Positions 1 through 5,408 of a stretch of 5,951 nt of DNA are shown one piece after another. The stretch spans positions 2,243 to 8,193 of the forward strand of contig VBHW01000088.1 in the NCBI GenBank assembly GCA_005881055.1, read 5' to 3'. The DNA is from Chloroflexota bacterium. GTDB taxonomy: Bacteria; Chloroflexota; Limnocylindria; Limnocylindrales; CSP1-4. The translations under genes and the position numbers were made by a program. A model generated the notes under the pieces. The model saw only the letters and a program-made list of their open reading frames with translations. It did no database searches and had not been told where the DNA came from. Every line of letters starts with the position of its first letter. Position 1 is the stretch's first letter.

Positions 1-853
1 GTCGGGCCTCGTCCTCGATTGCCGCCGCTGCCCGGCCGGCGGCCTCGCCGGTGGCCGTCCCGTCGGCGAGGGCGGTGGCGAACCCGGCGATGACCGTGAG
101 CGGCGTTCGGAGGTCATGGCGGAGGTTGGCGAGCAGCTCTGCCTCGCGGCCGCGCGTCTCCTCCAGCTCGGCGGTCATCGCGTTGAACCTCGCGATGAGC
201 TCGCGGACCTCGCTCGGGCCCTCGAGCTGGAGCTGGGCGACCGGCGCGCTCGGGACGTCCCGGGTGGCCGCGGCGAGACGGCGCAGCGGCGCCCCGACCG
301 AGCGGGCGACGAGCCAGGCGACCGGCGCGCCCACGAGGAGGGAGACGATGACCACCGCGGGGATCGCCGCGAGCAGGTCGCCGAGCGCTTCGCGGCCGGA
401 CTTGTCCGGCAGGGCGACGACGAACGCGCGCTGGCCGATCAAGGTCCCGCCGCGCAGCGAGGTCGCCGCGAAGATGTACGGCCCGCCGCCGGGCAGCGTC
501 GTCGTGCCGTGGCTCGTGGCGCTGCCGAGATCGACCTGGAACGTCCCGGGCGGCGGCGCGGGACTGCCTTCCGCCGCGACGATCCGGCCGCCGGCGCCCA
601 CGACGAACACGCTCGCCCCGAGCTCGGCCGCCTGGTCGCGGATGGACGCCAGCCCGCCCTGGACGTCGCCGGCCACGATGGCTGCCCGCGCCTGCGTGAC
701 GAGGAGCGTGGCGACGTCTTCGAGATGACCGCCTGCCTGGTCCGCCCGCAACTGGCGCAGCAGCAGGAACAGCGCGCCGGCGATCGCGAGCCACGTGACG
801 ATCGCCACGCCGAAGAACGCGAGCGCGATGCGGGCCGTGAGGCTGCGGGGCAT
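1..853 (-). CDS. Two-component sensor histidine kinase, partial (C-terminal ATPase domain beyond left edge)
   Basis: Membrane sensor kinase expected to autophosphorylate on His and pass phosphate to the adjacent response regulator. I translated the minus strand from the ATG at 853; 284 codons are visible before the window ends. Visible order: N-terminal membrane helix (about residues 9-33), an extracytoplasmic sensor region of about 120 residues with no domain I recognise, second membrane helix (about 157-183), a HAMP-like linker (about 184-237, with PLRRLAAATRDV), then the dimerisation/phosphoacceptor box HDLRTPLT with His246 (codon at 118-116). The N, G1 and G2 boxes of the ATP-binding domain should lie further left. 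The ATG is the first one after the regulator's stop, 15 bp away and in the same frame; CTG at 862 is a less likely alternative. No good Shine-Dalgarno is visible, so translation may depend on coupling to the upstream gene. The family assignment is secure; the signal sensed is unknown. Confidence 0.93.
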   Translation of the reverse strand, partial: MPRSLTARIALAFFGVAIVTWLAIAGALFLLLRQLRADQAGGHLEDVATLLVTQARAAIVAGDVQGGLASIRDQAAELGASVFVVGAGGRIVAAEGSPAPPPGTFQVDLGSATSHGTTTLPGGGPYIFAATSLRGGTLIGQRAFVVALPDKSGREALGDLLAAIPAVVIVSLLVGAPVAWLVARSVGAPLRRLAAATRDVPSAPVAQLQLEGPSEVRELIARFNAMTAELEETRGREAELLANLRHDLRTPLTVIAGFATALADGTATGEAAGRAAAAIEDEAR

Positions 854-873
854 CCCGATCAGCCCCGATCAGC
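854..873. repeat. Perfect 10-bp tandem duplication at the regulator/kinase junction
   Basis: CCCGATCAGC occurs twice back to back (854-863 and 864-873). The pair spans the response regulator's stop codon (871-869) and the whole 15-bp spacer before the histidine kinase ATG. Confidence 0.85.
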
Positions 874-1564
874 CGGGGCGGACGGGCTCGCGCGGTGGTG
901 GCACGAGGCGATACCCGACCCCACGCACCGTCTCGATCGGCGGGCCGTCGTCGCCGAGCTTCTTGCGCACCTCGGCGACGTGGACGTCGACGGTGCGCGT
1001 CTCGCCCGGGAAGTCGGTGCCCCAGACGTCCTCGAGGAGCCCGTCGCGGGTGAGCACCACGCCGGGATCGCGGGCGAGCGCCGCGAGGAGGTCGAACTCC
1101 CGGGCCCGCAGCTCGAGGCGACGTTCGCCGACCATCGCTTCGCGGCGTCGCGGGTCGATCCGCAGCGGGCCCACCTCCATCGGCCGCCCACCGCGGCTCG
1201 TGATGTCGGTCCTCCGGAGGATCGCCTTGACCCGGGCGACGAGCGCTCGCGGGTTGAACGGCTTCGTCACGTAGTCGTCGGCGCCCAGCTCGAGCCCGAC
1301 GATCGCGTCGACGTCGTCGTCGCGGGCGGTGAGCATGAGGACCGGCGTATCGCCCCGCCGGCGCAGCTCGCGGCAGACGTCGAAGCCGTCTACCTTCGGG
1401 AGCATGAGGTCGAGGATCACGAGATCGGGGTCATGGCGCGCGTGGAGCGCCAGCCCCTGCTCGCCGTCGGCCGCGGCGATCACCGCATAGCCCTCGTTCT
1501 CGAGGTAGAGCCGCAGGAGGTCGACGATGTTCCGCTCGTCGTCGACGACCAGGATGGTCTTCAT
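869..1564 (-). CDS. OmpR/PhoB-family response regulator
   Basis: A 231-aa DNA-binding response regulator of usual family length, partner of the histidine kinase immediately downstream. The receiver domain (about 1-118) has the acidic pair Asp8-Asp9, phosphoacceptor Asp52 in VILDLMLP, Thr79 in LMLTA and Lys101 in VTKPF. The winged-helix effector domain (about 128-222) has the recognition-helix region RTVDVHVAEVRKKLG (190-204) and the terminal hairpin ETVRGVGYRL. All residues needed for phosphorylation are present. The ATG at 1564 begins the canonical MKTILVVDDE. No Shine-Dalgarno is visible, but a TATCCT hexamer lies 8 nt upstream, so the transcript may be leaderless. The gene starts 90 bp after the Ser/Thr kinase stop, which allows its own promoter, and a PhoB-box-like repeat lies in that gap. 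Overall it resembles PhoB/MprA-type regulators, but the regulon cannot be told from this sequence. Confidence 0.96.
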   Translation of the reverse strand: MKTILVVDDERNIVDLLRLYLENEGYAVIAAADGEQGLALHARHDPDLVILDLMLPKVDGFDVCRELRRRGDTPVLMLTARDDDVDAIVGLELGADDYVTKPFNPRALVARVKAILRRTDITSRGGRPMEVGPLRIDPRRREAMVGERRLELRAREFDLLAALARDPGVVLTRDGLLEDVWGTDFPGETRTVDVHVAEVRKKLGDDGPPIETVRGVGYRLVPPPREPVRPG

Positions 1565-1572
1565 CGCCGCGA

Positions 1573-1578
1573 AGGATA
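1573..1578 (-). promoter_or_regulatory. Candidate -10 element (TATCCT) of the two-component operon
   Basis: On the minus strand TATCCT ends 8 nt before the ATG at 1564. It fits the TANNNT pattern of leaderless promoters in high-GC bacteria. No good -35 hexamer sits 17 bp upstream (GCGGCT there), consistent with an activator-dependent promoter. This is inference from motif and position only. Confidence 0.4.
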
Positions 1579-1608
1579 CCCAGCCGGTCTGCCTGAGCCG
1601 CCCGGGTA

Positions 1609-1626
1609 TGTAAGCCGACCGTAAAA
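1609..1626 (-). promoter_or_regulatory. PhoB-box-like direct repeat, candidate operator for the response regulator
   Basis: On the minus strand TTTTACG (1626-1620) and GCTTACA (1615-1609) share a TTAC core. They are separated by 4 bp, giving an 11-bp period. Seven-mers with 4-bp spacers are the known layout of PhoB/OmpR-family sites. The pair is centred about 53 bp upstream of the regulator's ATG. Autoregulation is inferred. Confidence 0.4.
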
Positions 1627-1654
1627 GTGCCGTTCGCGCCTTCGCTCGCCGGTG

Positions 1655-3178
1655 CTATGAGCTGGGGATCGCGTCGCGGAGTGCCTGTGCCGCGTCGAGC
1701 AGGCGGCTGGCGCGCGCGCCGGTGACTCGCCGCTCGGAGATGTCCTTGCGGACCTGCGCGAGGAGCCTGTCCGCGGCGGACCCCGCCTTCGACTCGTCGC
1801 GCGCCCGGATCGCCTGATCGACGTCGTTGGCGAGCGCGAACAACGTGTTCGCCTCCTTGCCCTTCAGGCCGTCGCCACCCTTCGCCGCCTCGATTGCCGT
1901 CCGCACGTCCGCGAGCCGCGCACGCGCATCGGCGAAGGCGTCCGGAGTCGGCGTCGGTGGAGGCGTGGCGGTCGGCGACGGCGACGGGGACAGGGAGGGT
2001 GACGGCGATGCGCTCGCGACGACCGACGGGCTTCCCCCTGCCGCGGCGCTTCCCGACGGCCCGAGCGCCGCGCCCCGGTTCGAGAGGAGGATGCCGACGA
2101 TGACGAGCGCGGCAAGCAGGCCGGCCAGGGCCCCGACGGCGATCGGCCAGCGGTTCGAGGTCGGACGGTCCCCGTCCCGTCCCCGGCGGACGGGAGGCGG
2201 GAGCGGATGGAGGGCCGTCGTTGCGCCGGGGTCCGCCGGTGCCGCGGCGGCAATGACGGCCGGCGGCACCGCTCCGGCGGGTGCAACGGGGCGCGCCGCG
2301 GGCGTCACCGGATGCGCGCCCCCACCTTCGTCACGCGACCACTTGCCGAGCGCGCCCACGAGCAGTCCGGCGAACGCGAGGGCGCTCGGGCGCGCCGAGG
2401 GCTCGGCGTCGAGCGCCGCGAGGAGCGGCCGATCGAACGCGGTGCCGAGCGATGGATCGACGGACGAGGGCGGGAGGGGCGGCTCGAGCCGTCGATCGAC
2501 GAGCTCCGCGACCGTGGCGGCCGGCCGGGGCAGCTGCCCGGTCAGCGACTGATACGTCATCGCACCGAGGGACCACACGTCGCCGGCGGCCGTCGCGGAC
2601 CCCCCGGCCAGCCGCTCGGGAGCGATGTAGGCGAGCGTCCCGATGGCGGCGCCGGTCGTCGTGAGCCCGTCCCACTCGGCGGCGTCGCCCGGCCGAGCCA
2701 GCCCGAGGTCGCCGAGCCGCGCCCGGTCGGACGCGAGGAGGACGTTGTGCGGCTTGACGTCGCGATGGACGAGCCCCGCCTCGTGGAGTGCGTCGAGGCC
2801 GCCGGCGACCGCGGCGACGATCGGGACGAGGTCGTTCGGGGGCAGCCGCCCACCGGCGCGGTTCACCCGGTTGGCGAGGGAGCCGCCGCTGCACAGCTCC
2901 ATGACGAAGAACGGCTCGCGGCCAGTGGCCGGGTCGCCTGGCTCGACGTCGTAGATCGCGACGACGTTCGGGTGACTGATCGCCGCGAGGGCGCGTGCCT
3001 CCCGGTCGAACCGCTCGCTGAGGATCGGATCGACCGCCAGATTCGGTGCGAGCACCTTGATCGCGACGTCGCGGTCGAGCCGGAGATCGCGGGCCCGGAA
3101 GACGGAGGCCATCCCACCGGCCCCCAGGGAGGCGTCGATGCGGAACCGGCCCGCCAGCGTCTCCCCGATCGTGGGCAT
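1655..3178 (-). CDS. Transmembrane PknB-like serine/threonine protein kinase
   Basis: A 507-aa eukaryotic-type Ser/Thr kinase, probably with the kinase domain in the cytoplasm and its C-terminus outside. Kinase domain about 11-275: glycine loop GAGGMASV (19-26), VAIK with Lys41, alpha-C Glu60, catalytic HRDVKPHN with Asp140 and Asn145, metal-binding Asp157 in DLG rather than the usual DFG, Thr-rich activation loop (173-175), APE (186-188), and DVWSLG (200-205). All catalytic residues are present, so activity is expected. A Pro/Ala-rich juxtamembrane linker (about 288-340) leads to one membrane helix (about 344-366), then a low-complexity Ser/Pro/Thr stretch (about 384-412). The final ~95 residues are charged and helical and resemble the small FIMAH/FIVAR-like bundles of surface proteins; no PASTA repeats are present. 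The ATG at 3178 gives the standard MPTIGETLAGRFRI start and has no Shine-Dalgarno. It is divergent from the MetE-like gene. Substrates are unknown; the neighbouring two-component pair is one possibility, by proximity only. Confidence 0.95.
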   Translation of the reverse strand: MPTIGETLAGRFRIDASLGAGGMASVFRARDLRLDRDVAIKVLAPNLAVDPILSERFDREARALAAISHPNVVAIYDVEPGDPATGREPFFVMELCSGGSLANRVNRAGGRLPPNDLVPIVAAVAGGLDALHEAGLVHRDVKPHNVLLASDRARLGDLGLARPGDAAEWDGLTTTGAAIGTLAYIAPERLAGGSATAAGDVWSLGAMTYQSLTGQLPRPAATVAELVDRRLEPPLPPSSVDPSLGTAFDRPLLAALDAEPSARPSALAFAGLLVGALGKWSRDEGGGAHPVTPAARPVAPAGAVPPAVIAAAAPADPGATTALHPLPPPVRRGRDGDRPTSNRWPIAVGALAGLLAALVIVGILLSNRGAALGPSGSAAAGGSPSVVASASPSPSLSPSPSPTATPPPTPTPDAFADARARLADVRTAIEAAKGGDGLKGKEANTLFALANDVDQAIRARDESKAGSAADRLLAQVRKDISERRVTGARASRLLDAAQALRDAIPSS

Positions 3179-3184
3179 GGGCCG

Positions 3185-3190
3185 AGCGTA
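3185..3190 (-). promoter_or_regulatory. Candidate -10 element (TACGCT) for the Ser/Thr kinase gene
   Basis: On the minus strand TACGCT ends 6 nt before the kinase ATG at 3178 and no ribosome binding site intervenes. This is the spacing expected of a leaderless transcript. The divergent gap is only 36 bp, so the promoter core must overlap the neighbour's or extend into its coding region. Inference from motif and position. Confidence 0.35.
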
Positions 3191-3193
3191 CTC

Positions 3194-3207
3194 GATGCGC
3201 TAGCATC
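3194..3207. repeat. Short inverted repeat in the divergent promoter region
   Basis: GATGC (3194-3198) and GCATC (3203-3207) form 5-bp inverted arms around GCTA. The right arm overlaps the TAGCAT -10 candidate of the plus-strand gene, a position where a dimeric repressor could act. Arms this short can occur by chance. Confidence 0.3.
3201..3206 (+). promoter_or_regulatory. Candidate -10 element (TAGCAT) for the MetE-like gene
   Basis: TAGCAT matches TANNNT and ends 8 nt before the ATG at 3215. The intervening CCGTCCGC has no Shine-Dalgarno. Transcription starting about 7-9 nt after the hexamer would give a leaderless mRNA. Inferred from motif and spacing. Confidence 0.4.
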
Positions 3208-3214
3208 CGTCCGC

Positions 3215-4228
3215 ATGTTCGCCACGCTCGGCGGCTCGATCCCTGCGCTGCCGCCGACGACCGGGCCGACGCGGGTCGCGAGCGCGGACGGGCATGGCGC
3301 CGAGGGATCCGGCGCAGCCACAAACGGCCTCGACGAGCTCGTGCGGGCGGCGATCTCCGCCCAGGTCGCAGCGGGCCTCGAGCCCGTGACCGATGGTGGC
3401 CTGCGACACCCCGACCGGACGGCGTGGTGGCTCGGTGCCCTCGGGGGGACTCGCCCGGGCTGGACCGCCCCGATCGCCGTAGCGGACTGGACGTTTGCCG
3501 CGACGGCGACGGATCGGGCCGTCAAGCAGGCCGTCGTCGGGCCATTCACGCTCGGCCGCGCGGCTGGCGAGGGCGCCCGGCGGCGGAGGGCGCTGACGCT
3601 CGGTCTCGCCGAGTCGCTCAACACCGAGCTCCGCGCCCTCGTCGCTGCCGGCTGCCCGCTGGTCCAGGTCGACGAGGACGCCGCGACGGAGATCGGCGAC
3701 TCGCCGTCCGAGCGGGGGCTCTTCGTCGAGTCGCAGCGGCGCCTGCTCGACGGGGTGGGCGGGGGCCACATGAGCCTGGCGATCCGTGGCGGCAACGCCG
3801 ACGATGCCGGATCGTCGACGATCCTCGACGCGCCGTACCGGAGCTACCTCTTCGACCTGTGCGCCGGCCCGGACAACTGGCGGCTCGTCGTCGACGTGCC
3901 CGCCGACCGGGGGGTGATCGTCGGCGCGGCCGACGCACGCACGCCGACCGACGACGGCCTCGAAATCCTCGCGTATGCCATCGGCTATGCGGCCTCGACG
4001 CGCGGTCGTGGTCACGACCGCGTGGGCGTCGCAACGTCGAACGACATGCACTCGCTCGACGCGGCGGCCGCCGAGCTGAAGATGCGCCGGATCGGCGAGA
4101 TCGCGCGCCTGTACGGCGCGCCTCCGGGCACGCTCGCGCGCGCGCTCGATCCGCGAGCGATCGACATCCGGAGCGCGGCATACGGCCGGTACGCGCCGGC
4201 GCCGGAGCGGAAGGACCGACCCCGGTGA
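3215..4228 (+). CDS. MetE-like (cobalamin-independent methionine synthase C-terminal family) protein, zinc ligands not conserved
   Basis: A 337-aa protein with the TIM-barrel signature of the MetE C-terminal/UROD-MetE family. Visible landmarks: MFATLGGSIP start, VTDGGLRHPD (58-67), VGPFTLGR (108-115), GCPLVQVDEDA (146-156, matching the GIGIIQIDEPA-type strand), HMS (185-187), and LVVDVPADRGVIVGAADART (225-242). Canonical MetE binds zinc through His and Cys of HMC, a Glu, and a distal Cys in NPDCG. Here His185 is kept, the first Cys is Ser187, the Glu may be Asp214, and the distal segment (VATSND, 272-277) has no Cys. True homocysteine methylation is therefore doubtful; other substrates or alkyl transfers are possible. 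The ATG at 3215 is chosen because its N-terminus is family-like; the frame stays open upstream only as antisense to the kinase. It overlaps the next gene by 4 bp. The exact function is unknown. Confidence 0.8.
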   Translation: MFATLGGSIPALPPTTGPTRVASADGHGAEGSGAATNGLDELVRAAISAQVAAGLEPVTDGGLRHPDRTAWWLGALGGTRPGWTAPIAVADWTFAATATDRAVKQAVVGPFTLGRAAGEGARRRRALTLGLAESLNTELRALVAAGCPLVQVDEDAATEIGDSPSERGLFVESQRRLLDGVGGGHMSLAIRGGNADDAGSSTILDAPYRSYLFDLCAGPDNWRLVVDVPADRGVIVGAADARTPTDDGLEILAYAIGYAASTRGRGHDRVGVATSNDMHSLDAAAAELKMRRIGEIARLYGAPPGTLARALDPRAIDIRSAAYGRYAPAPERKDRPR

Positions 4229-4749
4229 CGCGGGTCGACCGGAGGCGCTCCTCGGCCTGGGCGGTCTACCTCCGGGTGCAGTACCGGTTCATCCGGCTCC
4301 TCGATCCGCTCATCAGGACGTGGTGGCGCGGCAATGGCCTCGGCAACGTCGTCGAGCTGCGGGTCATCGGCCGCCGAAGCGGCACCGACCGGCGCGTGCT
4401 CGTCGGCCTCCTGCGGAGCGACGGCGACTGGTTCATCGGGCATCCGAACGGCGACACGGCCTGGACGCGGAACCTGGCTGCGGCGGGCGGTGGTTCGCTC
4501 GTCCTCTCCTGGCCGGCGGCGGTGCCAATCCGGGCCCGGCGCCTCGAGCCCGGCCCCGATCGCGACCGGGCGATCCTGGCGACATGGCAGCACCCGTTTC
4601 CGGGGAACGTCGTCTATCGCCTGGCGCGGCGGCACATCCTCGCCGTCGGGACGTATTTCGCTCTGGAGATCGCCGACGCCGCCGACGCCGCCGACGCCGC
4701 CGACGCTACCGACGCCGGCGCGGCGACCGAGGGCGCGTCGGCCGGTTGA
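4225..4749 (+). CDS. DUF385-type deazaflavin/flavin-dependent nitroreductase-family protein
   Basis: A 174-aa protein resembling the split beta-barrel F420/FMN-binding reductase family (Ddn-like, DUF385), whose known members reduce quinones or nitro compounds with F420H2. The core motif is visible at 46-86: LRVIGRRSG, then a strand pair ending in GDWFIGHPNG, then AWTRNLAAAG, the usual G-R-x-SG ... NxGxxxxPxWxxNL arrangement. It is near the family's usual length, with an extra N-terminal helix (about 11-35) and a low-complexity Ala/Asp tail from residue 150. The GTG at 4225 overlaps the stop of the MetE-like gene (GTGA), implying translational coupling; GGAAGGA at 4209-4215 is a fair Shine-Dalgarno 9 nt upstream. 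Whether it uses F420 or FMN cannot be decided here. The family is likely and the substrate unknown. Confidence 0.82.
   Translation: MTRVDRRRSSAWAVYLRVQYRFIRLLDPLIRTWWRGNGLGNVVELRVIGRRSGTDRRVLVGLLRSDGDWFIGHPNGDTAWTRNLAAAGGGSLVLSWPAAVPIRARRLEPGPDRDRAILATWQHPFPGNVVYRLARRHILAVGTYFALEIADAADAADAADATDAGAATEGASAG
4672..4716 (+). repeat. 9-bp coding tandem repeat (GCCGACGCC), five units
   Basis: Four GCCGACGCC/T units and one ACCGACGCC unit follow each other in frame, encoding repeats of Ala-Asp-Ala (residues 150-164 of the reductase-family protein). Such arrays change unit number by slippage without shifting the frame. Confidence 0.9.
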
Positions 4750-4778
4750 CCTATGGGGGTTGCGGCGCCCGCTATCGT
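4746..4778 (+). promoter_or_regulatory. Weak promoter candidate for the 98-aa protein gene
   Basis: TTGACC (4746-4751), overlapping the stop codon of the upstream gene, and TATCGT (4773-4778) could be -35 and -10. The 21-bp spacing is longer than usual, so the -10 may act with other elements. It would give a leader of roughly 75-80 nt containing CCCCGCGGGG (4788-4797). Readthrough from the upstream gene is an alternative. Confidence 0.25.
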
Positions 4779-4848
4779 GCGTCGTATCCCCGCGGGGCCA
4801 CCGGGGTCGAGGGCCTGCCCAATGCGTGCCCATCAGCCGGCCGGCGAC

Positions 4849-4854
4849 AGGAGG
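4849..4854 (+). promoter_or_regulatory. Shine-Dalgarno AGGAGG of the 98-aa protein gene
   Basis: A perfect AGGAGG lies 8 nt before the ATG at 4863 and fixes the start of this small gene. In-frame upstream starts would read through the coding and leader region and have no such site. Confidence 0.8.
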
Positions 4855-4862
4855 ACCCACCG

Positions 4863-5159
4863 ATGGTCGAAGAGGCCAAGGAAGTCATCGAGAAGGTCGA
4901 AGAGGCCTTCGGGATCGGACAGGAGATCGGACACAAGATCGATCAGGCGACCGGCGCGAGCGACAAGTGGTCGACCGCCGCCGTCGAGCAGAACCCCGAG
5001 CGCGCGCAGTCCGCGGCCAACGACTGGGACAACGCCGGGGCAGCGTGGGACAAGGGCGAGCACGTCGAGGCCATCGAGGACGGCGCGTCCGCCGTCGGCA
5101 AGTTCGCCGAGAGCACGGCCGAGGCCGCCTGGGACGGCATCAAGGACATCTTCGACTGA
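4863..5159 (+). CDS. Small acidic helical protein of unknown function
   Basis: A 98-aa protein I do not recognise. It has 23 Asp/Glu against 8 Lys/Arg (net about -15) and no cysteine, signal peptide or membrane segment. The N-terminus (1-26) is a strongly amphipathic, Glu/Lys-rich helix; after a break at about 30-34 (TGASD) come Ala-rich helical stretches. Tryptophan followed by Asp recurs three times (DWD 54-56, AWD 61-63, AWD 89-91), suggesting a loosely repeated helical unit; Trp36 is the fourth Trp. A perfect AGGAGG gives the start. The gene lies 113 bp after the reductase gene and is followed by a strong stem-loop, so it may be its own transcription unit. Low cysteine, high charge and small size suit an abundant cytoplasmic stress or binding protein, but that is a guess. 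Reality as a gene is likely, given the ribosome site and coherent composition. Confidence 0.75.
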   Translation: MVEEAKEVIEKVEEAFGIGQEIGHKIDQATGASDKWSTAAVEQNPERAQSAANDWDNAGAAWDKGEHVEAIEDGASAVGKFAESTAEAAWDGIKDIFD

Positions 5160-5245
5160 GGCGGGCAGCCGCCGTGTCCTGACGTCGCCGGCAGGGTCCG
5201 GTCGCCGTCACCGGCACCATCGCGAACCACGGGAACGTGGACCGG

Positions 5246-5271
5246 GACCGGCCGAGCTCGCTCGGCCGGTC
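5246..5271 (+). terminator. Strong stem-loop, probable transcription terminator
   Basis: GACCGGCCGAG (5246-5256) pairs perfectly with CTCGGCCGGTC (5261-5271) across a CTCG loop, an 11-bp stem. G5245-C5272 extends it to 12. Only a T-enriched stretch follows (TCGTATGTTCGG), not a true T-run, so it may be a weak intrinsic terminator or an mRNA-stabilising hairpin. It lies 86 bp after the 98-aa gene and before the cox-type operon. Confidence 0.6.
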
Positions 5272-5363
5272 CTCGTATGTTCGGCTTGCTTCCGGGGCCC
5301 GGGAGGGGGACACTTCGTAGTCCACCCCACCCGACCCAGACCATCGGGCGGAGGCGCCACACG

Positions 5364-5389
5364 CTTCTCGCGACCGACTTCTCGCGACC
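5364..5389 (+). repeat. 12-bp direct repeat upstream of the coxS-type gene
   Basis: CTTCTCGCGACC occurs at 5364-5375 and again at 5378-5389, separated by GA (14-bp period). The second copy ends 5 bp before the AAGGAGG ribosome binding site. It could be a regulatory element of the operon's promoter or leader, or a simple tandem duplication. Confidence 0.8.
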
Positions 5390-5394
5390 CGTGG

Positions 5395-5401
5395 AAGGAG
5401 G
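5395..5401 (+). promoter_or_regulatory. Shine-Dalgarno AAGGAGG deciding the coxS-type start
   Basis: AAGGAGG lies 7 nt before GTG 5409 and only 4 nt before the adjacent in-frame GTG 5406, favouring 5409 as the start. Confidence 0.75.
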
Positions 5402-5408
5402 CTCGGTG

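Larger units (their letters stand above)
5160..5408. other. Intergenic region before the cox-type operon (249 bp)
   Basis: This region holds a strong stem-loop in its middle, a 12-bp direct repeat near its right end, and the coxS Shine-Dalgarno. No convincing promoter hexamers were found: TTGCTT (5286-5291) with GACACT (5309-5314), 17 bp apart, matches the consensus poorly. I see no gene here; an in-frame ATG at 5277 merely extends the coxS frame. Confidence 0.6.

Noticed and set aside
116..1624. Plus-strand open frame of about 500 codons
   Set aside because: Antisense to the histidine kinase and response regulator, whose motifs are unmistakable; its translation is Arg/Asp/Glu-rich low complexity typical of a GC-rich shadow.
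1627..1654. Terminator after the Ser/Thr kinase
   Set aside because: Only a four-T run and weak pairing are visible; no convincing stem-loop, so readthrough into the two-component genes remains possible.
1941..2010. Repetitive GGCGACGG-like stretch as a repeat array or CRISPR
   Set aside because: It encodes the Ser/Pro/Thr-rich stalk of the kinase; irregular units with no spacer structure.
2207..3214. Upstream extension of the MetE-like frame on the plus strand
   Set aside because: It runs antisense through the kinase domain and has no family resemblance; the ATG at 3215 gives the expected N-terminus.
2331..3323. Minus-strand frame overlapping the kinase
   Set aside because: Arg/Pro-rich, no motifs, and out of frame with the PknB-like catalytic residues.
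3200..4051. Minus-strand frame of about 280 codons opposite the MetE-like gene
   Set aside because: No recognisable motif and composition of an antisense shadow; the plus strand has family motifs and an overlapping downstream partner.
4788..4797. CCCCGCGGGG palindrome in the leader of the 98-aa gene as a terminator or operator
   Set aside because: A self-complementary stretch with no loop and no T-run; common by chance in such GC-rich DNA.
5277..5408. ATG at 5277 as the coxS start
   Set aside because: It would add a Pro/Arg-rich extension absent from the family and span a strong Shine-Dalgarno placed for GTG 5409.
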